Origin: Sanderia malayensis
Lineage: Eukaryota; Cnidaria; Scyphozoa; Semaeostomeae; Pelagiidae
Direction: 5' to 3'
Assembly: GCA_013076295.1 (NCBI GenBank)
Contig: RQOL01000876.1
Location: 496,001 to 560,000 of the forward strand
Length of the DNA stretch: 64,000 nucleotides
A program made the translations under genes and the position numbers. Of the stretch, positions 1 to 11,321 are shown in pieces. The notes under the pieces were generated by a model, which did not search any database, was not told the origin of the DNA, and worked only from the letters and a program-made list of their open reading frames with translations. Position 1 is the stretch's first letter. Every line of letters begins with the position of its first letter.

Positions 1-2249
1 TCCGAATAAAAAAAACTTCATCCTTGGATAATGCTAACTAATCCTGATTAATGACTACTCCATTCTAGCTAATCATTCCTAGTCATTACCTTATCATTAC
101 TTGATCCTTAACTGATCCTCACTAATCCTAACTAATCATCCCTAATCATTACCTTATCATTACTTGATCCTTAACTGATCTTTTCTAATCCTAACTAATC
201 ATTCCTAATCATTACCTTATCATTACTTGATCCCTAACTGATCCTTACTAATTCCAAACTAATCATCCCTAATCATTACCTTATCATTACTTGATCCTTA
301 ACTGATCCTCATTAATCCTAACGAATCATATTTAATCATTCCTAATCATTACCTTATCATTACTTGATCCTTAACTGATCCTTACTAATCCAAACCAATC
401 ATACTTAATCATTAGCAGATCATCAGTGGATCCTTAACTGATCCTTGCGAATCCTTACTAATCATTCTTAATTATTAGCAGATCATCAGTTGTTCCTTAG
501 CTGATCCTCACCAAACCTTACCAATCATACATAATCATTACCTGATCATCAGTAGATCTTTTACCGATCCTTGATAATCCTAGCCAATCATACCTAATGA
601 TTAGCTGATCACGAATTCATACTTAACTGATCCTCAGTGATCCTTATAGTCATTCATAGTCATTACTGATCATCAGTTGATCCTTAGCTGATCCTCATTA
701 ATCCTTACCAATCATACTTAATCATTAGCAGATCATCAGTTGATCCTTAACTGATCCTTGCTAGTCCTTATAAATCTTTCCTAATCATCATCCTATCATC
801 TGTTGATCCTTACTAGTCCTTACCAATCATTCCTAATCACTACCTGATCCTTAGTTGTTCCTTAACTAATCCTTACGAATCCTTACTAATCATTCTTGAT
901 CATTATCTCATCATTAGTTGATCCTGAACAGATCCTTCTAATCCTAACTATTCATTACTAATCATATTTTATTAATCTACAGCAGTACTGTGGAGGGTGT
1001 TCAGTCGGGATCAACTGAAGATTAATAAAATCTAGGCAAGGATTAATAAGGATTGGGTTATGATAAGAAATTATTAGTCAGGATTAGTAAGGATAAATGT
1101 TGAATGGATAAAGCCAGGATCAGTTAAAGATCAACTAATGATTATGTAATGACTAGCTATGATTAGTAATGAATAGTTAGGATTAGAAGGATCTGTTAAG
1201 GATCAACTAATGATGAGGTAATGATTAAGAATGATTAGTAAGGATTCCTAAGGATTAGTTAAGGAACAACTAAGGATCGGGTAGTGATTAGGTAAGATTA
1301 ATAAGGACTAGCAAGGATCAGTTAAGGATCAACTGATGATCTGCTAATGATTAAGTATGATTGGTAAGGATTAATGAGGATCAGCTAAGGATCAACTGAT
1401 GATCAGGTAATGATTATGTATGATTGGTAAGGATTGGTGAGGATCAGCTAAGGAACAACTGATGACCTGCTAATAATTAAGAATTGTTAGTAAGGATTCG
1501 TAAGGATCAGTTAAGGATCCACTGATGATCTGCTATTGATTAAGTATGATTGGTTAGGATTGGTAAGGATCAGTTAAGGATCAAATAATGATAAGGTAAT
1601 GATTAGGAATGGTTAGTAATGAATAGTTTGGATTAGTAAGGATCAGCTAAGGATCAAGTAATGGTAAGGTAATGATTAGGGATGATTAGTTAGGATTAGT
1701 AAGGATCAGTTAAGGATCAAGTAATGATAAGGTAATTATTAGGGGTGATTAGTTAGGATTAGTGAGGATCAGTTCAGGATCAGGTAATGATAAGGTAATG
1801 ATTAGGGATGATTAGTTAGGATTAGTGAGTATCAGTTAAGGATCAAGTAATGATAAGGTAATGATTAGGAATAAATAGTTTGGATTATTAAGGATCAGTT
1901 ACAGATCAAGTAATGATAAGGTAATGATTAGGAATGATTAATTAGGATTAGTGAGGATTAGTTAAAGATCAACTGATGATCAGTAATGACTATGAATGAC
2001 TGTAAGGATTATCAAGGATCAGTTAAGGATCTACTGATGATCAGGTAATGAATAGGTATGATTGGTAAGGATTAGTAAGGATTAGTGAAGGATCAACTAA
2101 TGATCAGGTAATGATTAGGAATGATAATCAAGGATGTATTGAGGATCAAGTATTGAGAAGGTAATGACTAGGAATGATTAGCTAGAATGGAGTAGTCATT
2201 AATCAGGATTAGTTAGCATTATCCAAGGATTAAGTTTTGTTTATTCGGA
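1..2249. mobile_element. Giant palindromic (foldback-like) element made of short tandem repeats
   Basis: The first bases (TCCGAATAAA...) and the bases ending at 2249 (...TTTATTCGGA) are reverse complements, and the complementarity continues inward to a spacer near 984-1016. Both arms consist of degenerate repeats of motifs such as GGATCAGTTAAGGATCAA, TAATGATTAGG and AATGATTAGTTAGGATTAG. The arms are unequal (about 980 and 1230 bp), so repeat number has drifted. No coding capacity is visible. This fits a foldback or long-TIR nonautonomous DNA transposon. The element starts at the very first base of the window, so it may extend further left and no target-site duplication can be checked. Confidence 0.8.
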
Positions 2250-2375
2250 AATATCGTTGAGTCCCTCTCCCGTATCATATTGAATGGAGGAACTTATCTA
2301 TAAAATCAAGCGAGTTGAGACTCTAGAATTCAGGGATTTAAGAGTTAGTTGGTAATTATAAGTCAACAGCTAGCC

Positions 2376-2864
2376 ATGAGTCAGTATAAATGTGATCAAT
2401 GTAAATTTTTTTCCAAGTATAAAAGTAATGTTACATGACATGAAGAAGAGATGCACAAGGAGAGCAGTGACGAGTCTGACTCAGATGATGAGATAGAAGT
2501 TGAAAGTGATCATGATAATGATGAAACTTTCAACACTGATGAGGATCTTCCTTTAGGGAATGTATGGCCTTCTATGCGTAAGGAAGTGGATGAAGATGAA
2601 AACATATTGCAAGTTTTCAAACGTAGATTTTTATATAATAGAGGTTTTGAAAATGATGCTGTTGTAACTGCAGTTATAGCAACGATGCAAAAAGCACAGA
2701 GGGAAGATGATATGGATATGCAAGAGGCCTTAGATTATGCTATTGAGAAAAGAAAATATTTCATCATACGTCAAGCAAAGAATGACGAAGAAGAGGAAGC
2801 TAGTGATTCTGAGGATGCTGCTGTGAATGAACTTGTATTTAATAGTACTCCAGGATTTCCATGA
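2376..2864 (+). pseudogene. C2H2 zinc-finger acidic protein, interrupted by one stop
   Basis: Reading from the ATG at 2376 gives a CxxC pair (codons 6 and 9) and a HxxxxH pair (codons 22 and 27), which is a C2H2 finger. An in-frame TGA at 2436-2438 sits just before the first His. The same frame stays open to 2864 for 137 more codons. That part is very acidic (runs of D, E and S), then has a mixed helical stretch (FKRRFLYNRGF) and another acidic tail. A TATA-like TCTATAAAATC lies near 2297. The TGA sits where such fingers commonly carry Arg, so a CGA-to-TGA change is plausible. I do not recognise the family. A C2H2 finger at an N terminus also occurs in the polymerase ORF near 50.7 kb, so this may be cargo or the N terminus of a related element. 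Translation from the ATG at 2451 without the finger is an alternative. Confidence 0.5.
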
Positions 2865-3038
2865 CCATATAGTAGGATATAACAATGCTTATAAAAAGGT
2901 TTAGAAATTATTGTTTGCAAATGAAGAAAATGGTCTCTTTTTCATCTCGTCTTTCTTCTTGAAACGTGTTAAAATAGTTTCTTCAACAGCTTGCACATTT
3001 TGTTTTGAATAATGTCCATTTCAAGTTTTGCTTTAAAG

Positions 3039-3260
3039 TAACTCGAAATCTTGGCTATCAGCCAATCAGATTACAGAGATTTTCTGTTTCTAGAAAAATC
3101 TTTCAATGTGACGTCAGGGGATTGCCCCGCTTCTGGAAAAATCTTTCGAATGTGGGGCTCAGTGATTTCCTAATTTTGCTGAGTCATCTTCATTAGCCAA
3201 TCAGATTCCAGGAATTTTTCTGCCTCTGGAAAAATCTTTTGAATGTGTCGTCAGGGGGAT
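3039..3260. promoter_or_regulatory. Decayed CCAAT / heat-shock-element-like promoter tract
   Basis: AGCCAATCAGATT followed by CAGAGATTTTCTG and TTCTAGAA occurs here, and a second CCAATCAGATTCCAGG block follows near 3195. This matches in order the tract at 61766-61830 of the provirus on the right (CCAATCAGATTGCAGAGATTTC then TTCTGGAA units). The TTCnnGAA units are fewer and imperfect. I read it as an older copy of the same kind of promoter; which gene it served is not clear. Confidence 0.4.
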
Positions 3261-3289
3261 TTCCCCGAGGGAATTATTTATTTCGGTTT

Positions 3290-3740
3290 CGAGTCTTTAC
3301 ATTCCAACGTCGCATTCGAAAGTTTCTGATTGGTTCTTTGAATTCAATCTCGAGCCGAGAACGTGAATTTGCCAGTTCTTCAATATTTTTGTGTTTTCTT
3401 GCGATTTACTTAGCAAATTCTTATCATCTTATAATTGCATGAAAAATATGAGATAATTCATTCAACATAATTAAGAAATTTTCTTTTTATTGGTGTAAAA
3501 ATCTTTTTCATAAACAAAACCGTTTTTTAGTTATTAAGCTTTTTATGGGTTTTTTATCAGCTTTGGCGATGTTTTGCAACTTTAAACTAACTTTCCACAA
3601 CCTTCCCGTTATCGTTTTCGATTATTTTTTACTGTTCATGCTCTTTTCAATTCTCGAAGACTCTCGCGCATGCGTGACCTTAACACTAAAATAAAATAAA
3701 AATTCTACTGCGCATGCGGTCGCCAGGACACCTATTTCCT
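3290..3740 (-). repeat. Terminal-repeat-like block, inverted relative to 33519-33950
   Basis: Read on the minus strand this block matches 33519-33950 on the plus strand over about 430 bp. Shared pieces include GCATGCGCAGTAGAATTTTTA, the GAGAGTCTTCGAGAATTGAAA stretch, AAAAAACGGTTTTGTTTATG and GATTGAATTCAAAGAACCAATC. Both copies begin with a GTAGGAGA...GTGTCC motif, and both abut a Gypsy remnant at a different point of that retroelement. This is what insertion ends of one transposon family would look like. The partner end of this copy is not recognised. Confidence 0.55.
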
Positions 3741-3828
3741 CTCCTACTCAGGAGAGGGGTCTTACCATGGGAGCCAACAAGCAAATAGGAACCTTCTTGA
3801 TTACAAGAAAGTTTGAGCTTGTTGGAGG

Positions 3829-4185
3829 TTAAGAAATCCCAGCCCAAAATACATTGCAAAGGTTATTAGATACTAGAAATTCGCCTGGGTACGAAATATG
3901 ACTATTGTCTGGAAAGAAGAGTTCAGTCCGCATGACACCGTGTACCGGAAGAGGTTGGCCAGTGATACCATAACATTGCTGGTCAGTGGCGTGAAGAAAT
4001 TGTTTGGGCCTAAATTGTTCGTAAATCTGGCGAGAAATAAAGGACTTCATTGACCCCGTGTCAATTAAGGCTTGGACTTTCACTCCACCCAAGGAACAAT
4101 AAATGAGGGGCTGATCAGACCGAGGAGGTTGGCTATTTTGAGAAATGGTAAAAATACGGGGGTGACCTTCAACCCAGCCCTTCAT
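3829..4185 (-). pseudogene. Gypsy aspartic protease domain
   Basis: The 118-residue ORF contains VQALIDTGSMKSFIS, with the DTG catalytic triad and hydrophobic flanks typical of retropepsins, followed by a TGQPLPVHG loop. Family knowledge: this protease dimerises and cuts the Gag-Pol polyprotein. The ORF overlaps the Gag ORF end at 4182-4185. Downstream the frame breaks within the region that links protease to reverse transcriptase, and the element is cut off at about 3756. Confidence 0.65.
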
Positions 4186-4671
4186 TGAGGCACTCCGTTG
4201 AAGTTTAAAGAATACATACCTCGTTGATCATGCTCGTTCTGTGGACCATTATTGTTGGCGCAAGCCTGGGTGGTGTGTCCCCAACCATAACATAATTGAC
4301 ATTGAGAGTCCCACGGACAGTCCTTCGCAAAATTTCCCAGCATATGGCAATTGAAACATCGTTGGCTTCGTTGTGAGGCATTGCGGTCTTGACGTGTAGG
4401 CGCAGGCCATCTTCCACGACCACGGAATCCAGTGTTGCGGAAGTTTCCTGACGAAGACGGCGGGCGGGATTGACGTTGCGGAGGGGCCGGGCCGTGCGGT
4501 GGAGTGAATGCAGCCCGCAATTCTTTCTGGTCAGAGGCAAGCGCAGCGACAGTAGCGGTGACCTGGTTAATCGAGGCGGCCAGGGAGTCATCGTGACTGG
4601 GGCTAACAGCATGAGATGCGGACTGGACAGCATGCACATGCTGAGATGACGCAACATCGGGATGATGAATT
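4182..4671 (-). pseudogene. Gypsy Gag C-terminal part with zinc knuckles
   Basis: The frame carries an S/A/Q-rich linker, an arginine- and glycine-rich stretch and two CCHC-type knuckles. The first reads CFNCHMLGNFAKDC, with Asn in place of the expected His. The second reads CQLCYGWGHTTQAC and is a regular CX2CX4HX4C. Its 5' side is joined directly to the hAT element that starts at 4672, so it continues the Gag of 6521-7009 on the other side. Confidence 0.65.
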
Positions 4672-6520
4672 CAGGGAGCCCGAAGGGTGGGAGGAGAAAC
4701 GCTCATTAGCCTTGTTGTTCCATGTGAGATGCGGCTTTTGAAAACGAGGCTGATTTTCGAGACGTTTAATGATGAAGGTGATGGCTACCAGTCGGTGTTT
4801 TACAAAGCTGCGAAGCTGTGCAAAGTTTTTATTTGCCGAAAGCGATTTAAAAACGTTGAAACGCTTCATAAACATTAAAGAATTTGACTTAACAGGACAG
4901 TATTGTCATTAGACAAGAATTTTGAATAAATCGAAAATTTGGCCGCGATTTAGGCCGTCTTTCCATGGTGGTGTGAGATCGCTTCTGCGAAAAGTGTTGT
5001 TTTGAAACAGATTCCGAGTTGAAAACACTGAAATTAGCACCAAGGAGAACACAACACAAATAAAAATTCTAATCGACCTGCAACAATTGTTATCAATGTT
5101 TAATAATTATCACCATAAACCTATTTTAACAGTAAACATCAAGAAGGAAAACAATCTTGAACAAAACAATGAAATGAAAACAATGAAAGGAAAACAATGA
5201 AATGACTTGAATTGATCTTCCAGCTTTGCTTTGATTATTATTCTTGTCAAAGATTTTAGCATTTCTTCAATATCATCCAGTAAATGAGATGTAACGGTTC
5301 TGAAAGAAAAGAAAACTAATCTTAATTATAATCTGGCCTCAAATATCCTTTCTAATACACATTCCAAGGAAGGAAGTAAATGAAAAATAATTTCCTTTTA
5401 ATAAATTTCCATTTTCTTTGCCCATGCCCTTGGTATTGTTGCATTGTGGCCTTCAAGTTGCTACTATATATACTAATTGCCACTATATTCTTGAAGTTCA
5501 GAATATAGTAGCAATTCAATGGATGTCATGCTCATTCCACTGCTGAAAAGTATTGGAAAGTATTTGACCTGATTAATTTTGAATCCAGTTTCTTCAAATT
5601 TATGTTGCTTTGATGAAACTGCTTCAGAACATTTCCCATTGCAATCAGAAATTCACCACATGTTGAAACTGGTCTGCTGTACAAAATTTGATGGTTTACA
5701 TTTTCTTTATTTGCATTTTGTTCTTCAGAGAGCAAATTTTTAATTGCTTCACAAAAATCAAATCTTTTTCTTGCAGACAATTCTTGTTGTGTTGGACAGG
5801 GTCTTTTCTTTATGCTACTTTCACCTTCCATTTTTGCAAATATTTATTGAAAGTTTTTGAGAACTTGACTTTCTTTTTATTGGAATCAACTTGTTAAAAC
5901 AAAACAGTCGAAAAATCTTTTCAAAAAATCAAATATTTAAAGCATGTTACAATCAAACGTTACAATAGTCCTTTCAATCAAACGTCGCGTCGCGCAACAA
6001 GACCGAACTATTGCCATCTGAAACTGACTTAGGGATTGGTTTTGGTCAAAACATTCAAGACTAAAATTTCAAAACGTTACTAACGTTAGTTAACGAGACA
6101 AATTAATTTCTTGTAAATTAAAGGAGTTAAACTTCAATAATCCGCAAAGAAATTTAACTGGAAATAACGGGCTGAGGAGAAAATAGAAAAAATTGCAGGT
6201 TGTAATCCGGAAATTGAGAGTTAGGCCACAACTGGCGAAAATTACAAATATTCCTTAAATATTGAAAATAAGCAGTGTTTCCATTCAAACCAAGCAGAAA
6301 GGTGGCAAATTTACTATAGAATGTAATAAAATCTTAATTTTCAACTTACCAGTGTAGATCTCTGATCAATGTTGAATTATTGCAAAGTGATCCGTCCATC
6401 AAAATAAGCATTCAAAAACTGTCGCAGCAAGCGCAAATTAGCGCAACCTCGTTTGCAAGTGCATCACACATGGATCGCATCCGCAATGCGCGTTGCGCCT
6501 CCCGTACTTTATGCTCCCTG
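4672..6520. mobile_element. hAT-type nonautonomous DNA transposon in Gypsy gag
   Basis: The ends are CAGGGAGC... at 4672 and ...GCTCCCTG at 6520, with inverted similarity over about 30 bp. The 8-bp sequence GATGAATT occurs immediately outside both ends (4664-4671 and 6521-6528). A CAGGG-type terminus and an 8-bp duplication are hallmarks of the hAT superfamily. The 1849-bp interior holds no recognisable transposase; the longest ORF is 99 codons (5532-5831, minus). The duplication is still perfect although the host Gag has decayed, so the insertion may be fairly young. Confidence 0.85.
5532..5831 (-). CDS. Unrecognised 99-codon ORF inside the hAT-type element
   Basis: It begins MEGESSIKKRPCPTQQEL and is rich in Lys, Asn and Glu, with a helical middle (FCEAIKNLLSEEQNANKEN). 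It has no zinc-finger or catalytic motif I can name. It could be a leftover of the transposase or of captured sequence, or it may not be a gene at all. Confidence 0.2.
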   Translation of the reverse strand: MEGESSIKKRPCPTQQELSARKRFDFCEAIKNLLSEEQNANKENVNHQILYSRPVSTCGEFLIAMGNVLKQFHQSNINLKKLDSKLIRSNTFQYFSAVE

Positions 6521-7009
6521 GATGAATTGCTCGAAATCGTTGCACGAATGACGTCATGTCATGCAGCGATGGGGTAGGATTGCTTTCCAAAAGATGCAGG
6601 CGAATATCAGAAGGGAGGCCCTTCATAAACTGGCGAGCCAAGAGGGCATCTCTTGCATCATCCTGTAGGGCGGTGTCAGCCTTCCGGAGCATTTCTTTGA
6701 GATCCCATAAAAAGAGAGAGGGGTTTTCGTTGGGGCTTAAAATTCATTGCTCGAATTCAGAAAAATGTCTCTCTCGATCGACAGCAGGGCACAGAGTTGC
6801 ATACAAATTTTTGTGAGATCAGCGTACGTACCTCTCTGATCCCCATCCAATGAATGATAGTAGGTGGCGGCAGGGCCACGTAATAAGGCAGGAAGAATCT
6901 TGAGCTTGTCGGCGTCCTTCCATCCATTAGCTGCGGCACAGCAATCAAACTGGCGAAGCCAAGAAACAAAATCGCCAGAATCAAATTTTTCCGGTGTAAT
7001 AGATGCCAT
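6521..7009 (-). pseudogene. Gypsy Gag N-terminal part (frameshifted)
   Basis: The frame starts MASITPEKFDSGDFVSWLRQ at 7009 and includes LLRGPAATYYHSLDGD. After a frameshift near 6740 it continues with RQFMKGLPSDIRLHLLES until the hAT insertion at 6520. The intact homologue at 28846 starts MATQILPERFAGGDFTTWLR and contains LSGPAATYFDSLDAD and RQFMKGLPHPIRMKLLES. Gag forms the retroelement capsid; this copy cannot make a full protein. Confidence 0.7.
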
Positions 7010-7063
7010 AACGAATTAGTAACTGCGATAAACGTGTCGTCTGTTCTGCACCTCTGTCACCAG

Positions 7064-7296
7064 TGTAACGTATTCGGGTTCGGCAGAACAGAGACGAAGA
7101 GATAAATACAACAACCTTGCTTGTATCTCAAAATCACCAATCTGATTATCCTTTACAATTACAACATACATATGTGTTAGAGTCACATGCCTCTGACTCA
7201 TTGTCAGATGCACATGACTCTCAAGTTTTACATAATTTCACAATAATAGTAATAATAATAATTTCAATAATACTAATAATAGATCGATTCGTTACA
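7064..7296 (-). repeat. 5' LTR of Gypsy copy 1
   Basis: On the minus strand the segment starts TGTAACGAATCGATC and ends GAACCCGAATACGTTACA, so it has TGT...ACA ends with TGTAACG/CGTTACA inverted repeats. Directly downstream comes TGGTGACAGAGGTGCAGAAC, in primer-binding-site position, then the Gag ATG at 7009. A TATA-like TGTATTTATC lies about 50 bp before its end. At about 233 bp it is short but acceptable for an LTR. The matching 3' LTR is not in the window. Confidence 0.6.
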
Positions 7297-8620
7297 TACG
7301 CATCTTATATCTTCATAAATACTTCATGTTACATCTCTGTCACATCCCCATGCTCAATTAACTCCTCTCTCCCTTTCAATATTATCTATAGCAATTCCTA
7401 AAAAACTTTATACTGGACCTAACAGTCATCCTTCAATGTTTCTACTACAAATTTCAAGTCCCTTTTTTCTATACCCTCACCTACCACACCACTCCAATGT
7501 GCCTCCCTTCTCAATTTTTACTCTCATGTTATGCTTCGCATATTTCATACCTCTCCACCTCGATTCCATTAATATCTTGTTTACACAATTCCCCTACGAC
7601 ATTTACATCTTTGCCACTTATGATTCTTCAACACTTCCAACTCCAGTACCCACTTCAAGGCATCATGTATCCTCGTAGGAAAAGACACGTTTGAATACTG
7701 CTAGTTTTTGGCTAGCTTTTAGTCATTCATTCGCATGTTTTTTTCATTTTTCCTCTTATATAATACTTCCATCAATCACGAAATGATTTATATCAACATT
7801 TCATCATCCTTTTTTGATTACGCTGACATCTTCCAGCCATACCCATTTCCATTCACACGACGGCACCGCTGCAATTTTTATTCGATTCCTTCTTTTTAAA
7901 CGCGCATGATGTAACCATTTTCCTAAAAATGTTGTATTCTGCTCATATAGCCACATTACGTAACGTCTGCATGTCATTAAGGTTGCGTTTACATGTGTCA
8001 TGGGGTTGTTTTCAGATTATAGAACTTCCACTGCCAGTAGTGGGGTTATGGCACTCAGTATGTCCGGCAGAGCTTGGTGCTGCTAAGGTCAGGGACTTCG
8101 TGAAGACTTTGCATGGAGATAAACACAGATTTTGCCGTCTGTCTTTTGATGGTCTACTCTACCAACCACTTAGTTGGTGGGCGGCAGTACCCACTGTACT
8201 CTACTCTCCTCTTCTATCCAACCTTACCCCCATCTGGTCGAAGTTTGAGTTACATTTATTTCTGCAGTATGATCAATTATTTATGTGTTCATCTCCATCT
8301 TTTGTCGTCATAGGCATAACCGATGGTCCATGTCCCAGGTTGTTTTTTGGTACCATTCAGGTTCTCTTTATGATCCTGGGTATGGCCATCTCTTCATTGG
8401 TTTTAACACCTTTTCCCATGACGGCCTAATGTTCATTACTTCACCTTTAATTGATTTTGTTTACAGCAGCCTCGCTATGGTGGCATTTCGCTTCACCGAG
8501 CAAATATTTTATCTCTTAAATTCCTTCAGCTTAATTTACTTTAATCTCTTTTAAGGCACTTTACAAAATTTATTTTAAAATGTAATAATACGTCTTTGCA
8601 TATTTTTATAAAGGGTCTCA
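7297..8620. other. No recognisable gene
   Basis: AT- and pyrimidine-rich sequence. Several chance ORFs run through it, the longest being 166 codons at 7929-8429. I see no domain, splice pattern or repeat structure that supports a gene. Confidence 0.4.
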
Positions 8621-9454
8621 TAACACAGGACCGGTTCCATTTGGAACCGTACCAAAATGAGTACAATTAAGCCTTCCGTTTATGTGGGACCTGTCGGAAC
8701 CCTTTCAAATGGAACTGCCAGCCTTACCCAAATTGGATCATCTAAGAAAAAGTTCCATTTGGAACCACTTCACGTAACCGTTCAAAAATGCTCGTGTATA
8801 CGGGTGGAACAATTCCGAAATTAGTATGGATAGAAAATGGGGCATAAAATTTCGTTACGAGGCTCTTTCATAATTAAGTGTCCTTCTTAAAAATTTTCAG
8901 GCCCCAAATAGTTTTCAAGTGTTTAAATCATGAACGTGTTGGAAAACAAATTCAGTTTAGTGTTTTCATTGCTTTTGATGCAAGTTCAGTCATTGTATCA
9001 GACATTGTTGCAGCTTTGCAACATTTATCAAAACAGACAACAAACGCCGTTTGCTAAATGTAATGAATACCAAAGTCAGCACGAAATGTCTTTGCAAGTC
9101 CTTAAATGAGGGTTTGGAAACCTGAAGCAAGGAAATCCCTCCCTTCAGACAGCTTTGCAGTTTTTTATGCCAAAACAGCCTGGGGGAGAGAGCTGTCTCC
9201 TCATCTGACCAACTGAATGTTTTCTTTTTTTCGGCTTTGTCTCCATTGTACTGCTGGGAATTTTCTGCCATTTCAAATTTTGAGTAAATGTATCAAAATA
9301 GAAATACCAGGCGGAAAACGAATTGCATGTAGAAATTTTAAAATGTATACGACGACAAGAACAGGCATCAGAAAAACCAGAGACAAATTCAGTTAATAAT
9401 TGACAAATCCATGAAATAATTGACAAATCCGTTAAAAATGACAAAACCAGTAAA

Positions 9455-9501
9455 ATTACATGACGTTTCGCTGAGTAACTGTCAGCATCCTCAGATGACA
9501 A
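9455..9501 (-). ncRNA. Hammerhead-ribozyme-like motif, left arm
   Basis: On the minus strand: CTGAGGA, stem GCTGA/TCAGC around a 7-nt loop, GAAA, then CGTC followed by ATG. These are the CUGANGA and GAAA core boxes with a perfect stem II between them. It is identical in layout to the right-arm copy. Stem III would be almost absent, as in minimal variants that act best as dimers. Confidence 0.5.
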
Positions 9502-9639
9502 GAAGTAAAGTAAATGCAATATTTAAATATTAGCAAACAAAGGCATAACTAAGAGAAAAGAATACAATCGTGGAAAAGTTGAGAGGCAACATACAAGTTA
9601 AAATGCAATTAGAAAAAACAAAGAAAACGACAATAAGTT

Positions 9640-10389
9640 AATTAAAATAGCTGCAGGGGAATGCTAGACGTTTGATTGTTAAGGGAGGGGTGGTCACGTA
9701 GGATAAGAAGGCTTTCAAACAAAAGGAGATCAAATTCATTGGATGCTTTCTTTAAAATAGAAAAGTTGTCAGGAGTGGCCTCATGCCCAGAGGCAATGAG
9801 GTGATCTAGTATGGCCGAAGAGGAAGACTTAACAGGTTGACCTGCTTTTCCTATTCCCAGATGTTCTCGGCTGCGAGTAGCTAAATGGCGGGAGGTCTTC
9901 CCATAGTAACAGGCATTACAATCTGTGCACTTAAATTGATAAACAACCTGAGAACAAATGGAGACAGGAAAACGGTCTTTAAAAGGAAAGAAAGACGAGA
10001 TACGCTTGGAGGAGGAAAAAACGAAATAAAGTTTAATATACGGATAGGCTGCAGAAAAGATCTTATTAAGATTTTTACGTATTTGAAGAGAATCCTAAAA
10101 ACGGGAGACAAACCAAAATTTTCTTATGTGGAACAGTATCTTTACAAATAGGTGGCTGATATAATTTATTAAGAAACATACGAATAGTATAGTCAATAAG
10201 TTGTAGAGGATAACCATTAAGACTAAGAAAACGTTTAATACGGGTAACTTCAATATGAAATGTAGAATAAGAGGAACAAATCCTATAGGCTCGCATCAAC
10301 AAAACGGAGATAAGATTGCGTTTAAATTTAAGGGGAGTGAGAGAGTCAAAATGAGAATATAAGCCAGTAAAGGTCTTTTTTCTAAACAA
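9640..10389 (-). pseudogene. Penelope-like polyprotein C-terminal part, left arm
   Basis: The frame starts MFRKKTFTGLYSHFDSLTPL at 10389 and runs through LLMRAYRICSSYSTFHIEV and MFLNKLYQPPICKDTVPHKK before a frameshift near 10075. The rest, in other frames, repeats the GIY-YIG region of the right arm. It mirrors 10433-11181 at the DNA level. Confidence 0.6.
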
Positions 10390-10432
10390 ACTAGTTTCAA
10401 AACCAAGGTCTAGGTGGGAAACAAAATTTGTT

Positions 10433-11181
10433 TAGAAAAAAGACCTTTACTGGCTTATATTCTCATTTTGACTCTCTCACTCCCCTTAAATTTAAACGTA
10501 ATCTTATCTCCGTTTTGTTGATGCGAGCCCATAATATTTTGTTCCTCTTATTCTACATTTCATATTGCAGTTACCCGTATTAAACGTTTTCTTAGTCTTA
10601 ATGGTTATCCTCCACAACTTATTGACTATACTATTCGTATGTTTCTTAATAAATTATATCAGCCACCTATTTGTAAAGATACTGTTCCACATAAGAAAAT
10701 TTTGGTTTGTCTCCCGTTTTTAGGATTTCATTCTCTTCAAATACGTAAAAATCTTAATAAGATCTTTTCTGCAGCCTCTCCGTATATTAAACTTCATTTC
10801 GTTTTTTCCTCCTCCAAGCGTATCTCGTCTTTCTTTCCTTTTAAAGACCGTTTTCCTGTCTCCATTTGTTCTCAGGTTGTTTATCAATTTAAGTGCACAG
10901 GTTGTAATGCCTGTTACTATGGGAAGACCTCCCGCCATTTAGCTACTCGCAGCCGAGAACATCTGGGAATAGGAAAAGCAGGCCAACCTGTTAAGTCTTC
11001 CTCTTCGGCCATACTAGATCACCTCATTGCCTCTGGGCATGAGGCCACTCCTGACAACTTTTCTATTTTAAAGAAAGCATCCAATGAATTTGATCTCCTT
11101 TTGTTTGAAAGCCTTCTTATCCTACGTGACCACCCCTCCCTTAACAATCAAACGTCTAGCATTCCCCTGCAGCTATTTTAA
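10433..11181 (+). pseudogene. Penelope-like polyprotein C-terminal part with GIY-YIG endonuclease, right arm
   Basis: The open frame from 10639 gives 180 codons. Its C-terminal half has VYQFKCTGCNACYYGKTSRH followed by LATRSREHLG. This is the GIY-YIG layout (V-Y-x-F, then YYGKT, then an Arg and a Glu-His) with the CxxC insertion characteristic of Penelope endonucleases. Upstream, in another frame, lies the FTGLYSHFD region found in the left arm. Family knowledge: this domain nicks the target to prime reverse transcription. The stop at 11181 (after SIPLQLF) looks like the natural end of the polyprotein. The N-terminal RT part is missing. Confidence 0.65.
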
Positions 11182-11321
11182 TTAACTTATTGTCGTTTTC
11201 TTTGTTTTTTCTAATTGCATTTTAACTTGTATGTTGCCTCTCAACTTTTCCACGATTGTATTCTTTTCTCTTAGTTATGCCTTTGTTTGCTAATATTTAA
11301 ATATTGCATTTACTTTACTTC

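Larger units (their letters stand above)
3756..7296 (-). mobile_element. Gypsy-type LTR retrotransposon remnant (copy 1)
   Basis: On the minus strand the order is 5' LTR (7296-7064), Gag N-terminal half (7009-6521), a hAT insertion, the rest of Gag with zinc knuckles (4671-4182), then aspartic protease (4185-3829). The element stops at about 3756 against the terminal-repeat-like block. Reverse transcriptase and integrase are missing. It belongs to the same family as the copy at 28554-33518: the Gag proteins share the GPAATYY/GPAATYF and RQFMKGLP motifs. Confidence 0.75.

Noticed and set aside
6380..6816. Plus-strand ORFs of 65 and 86 codons over the Gypsy gag and hAT boundary
   Set aside because: They are antisense to the recognisable Gag frame and cross the transposon end.
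7929..8429. 166-codon ORF in the region right of Gypsy copy 1
   Set aside because: Low-complexity hydrophobic translation with overlapping ORFs in other frames, and no domain.
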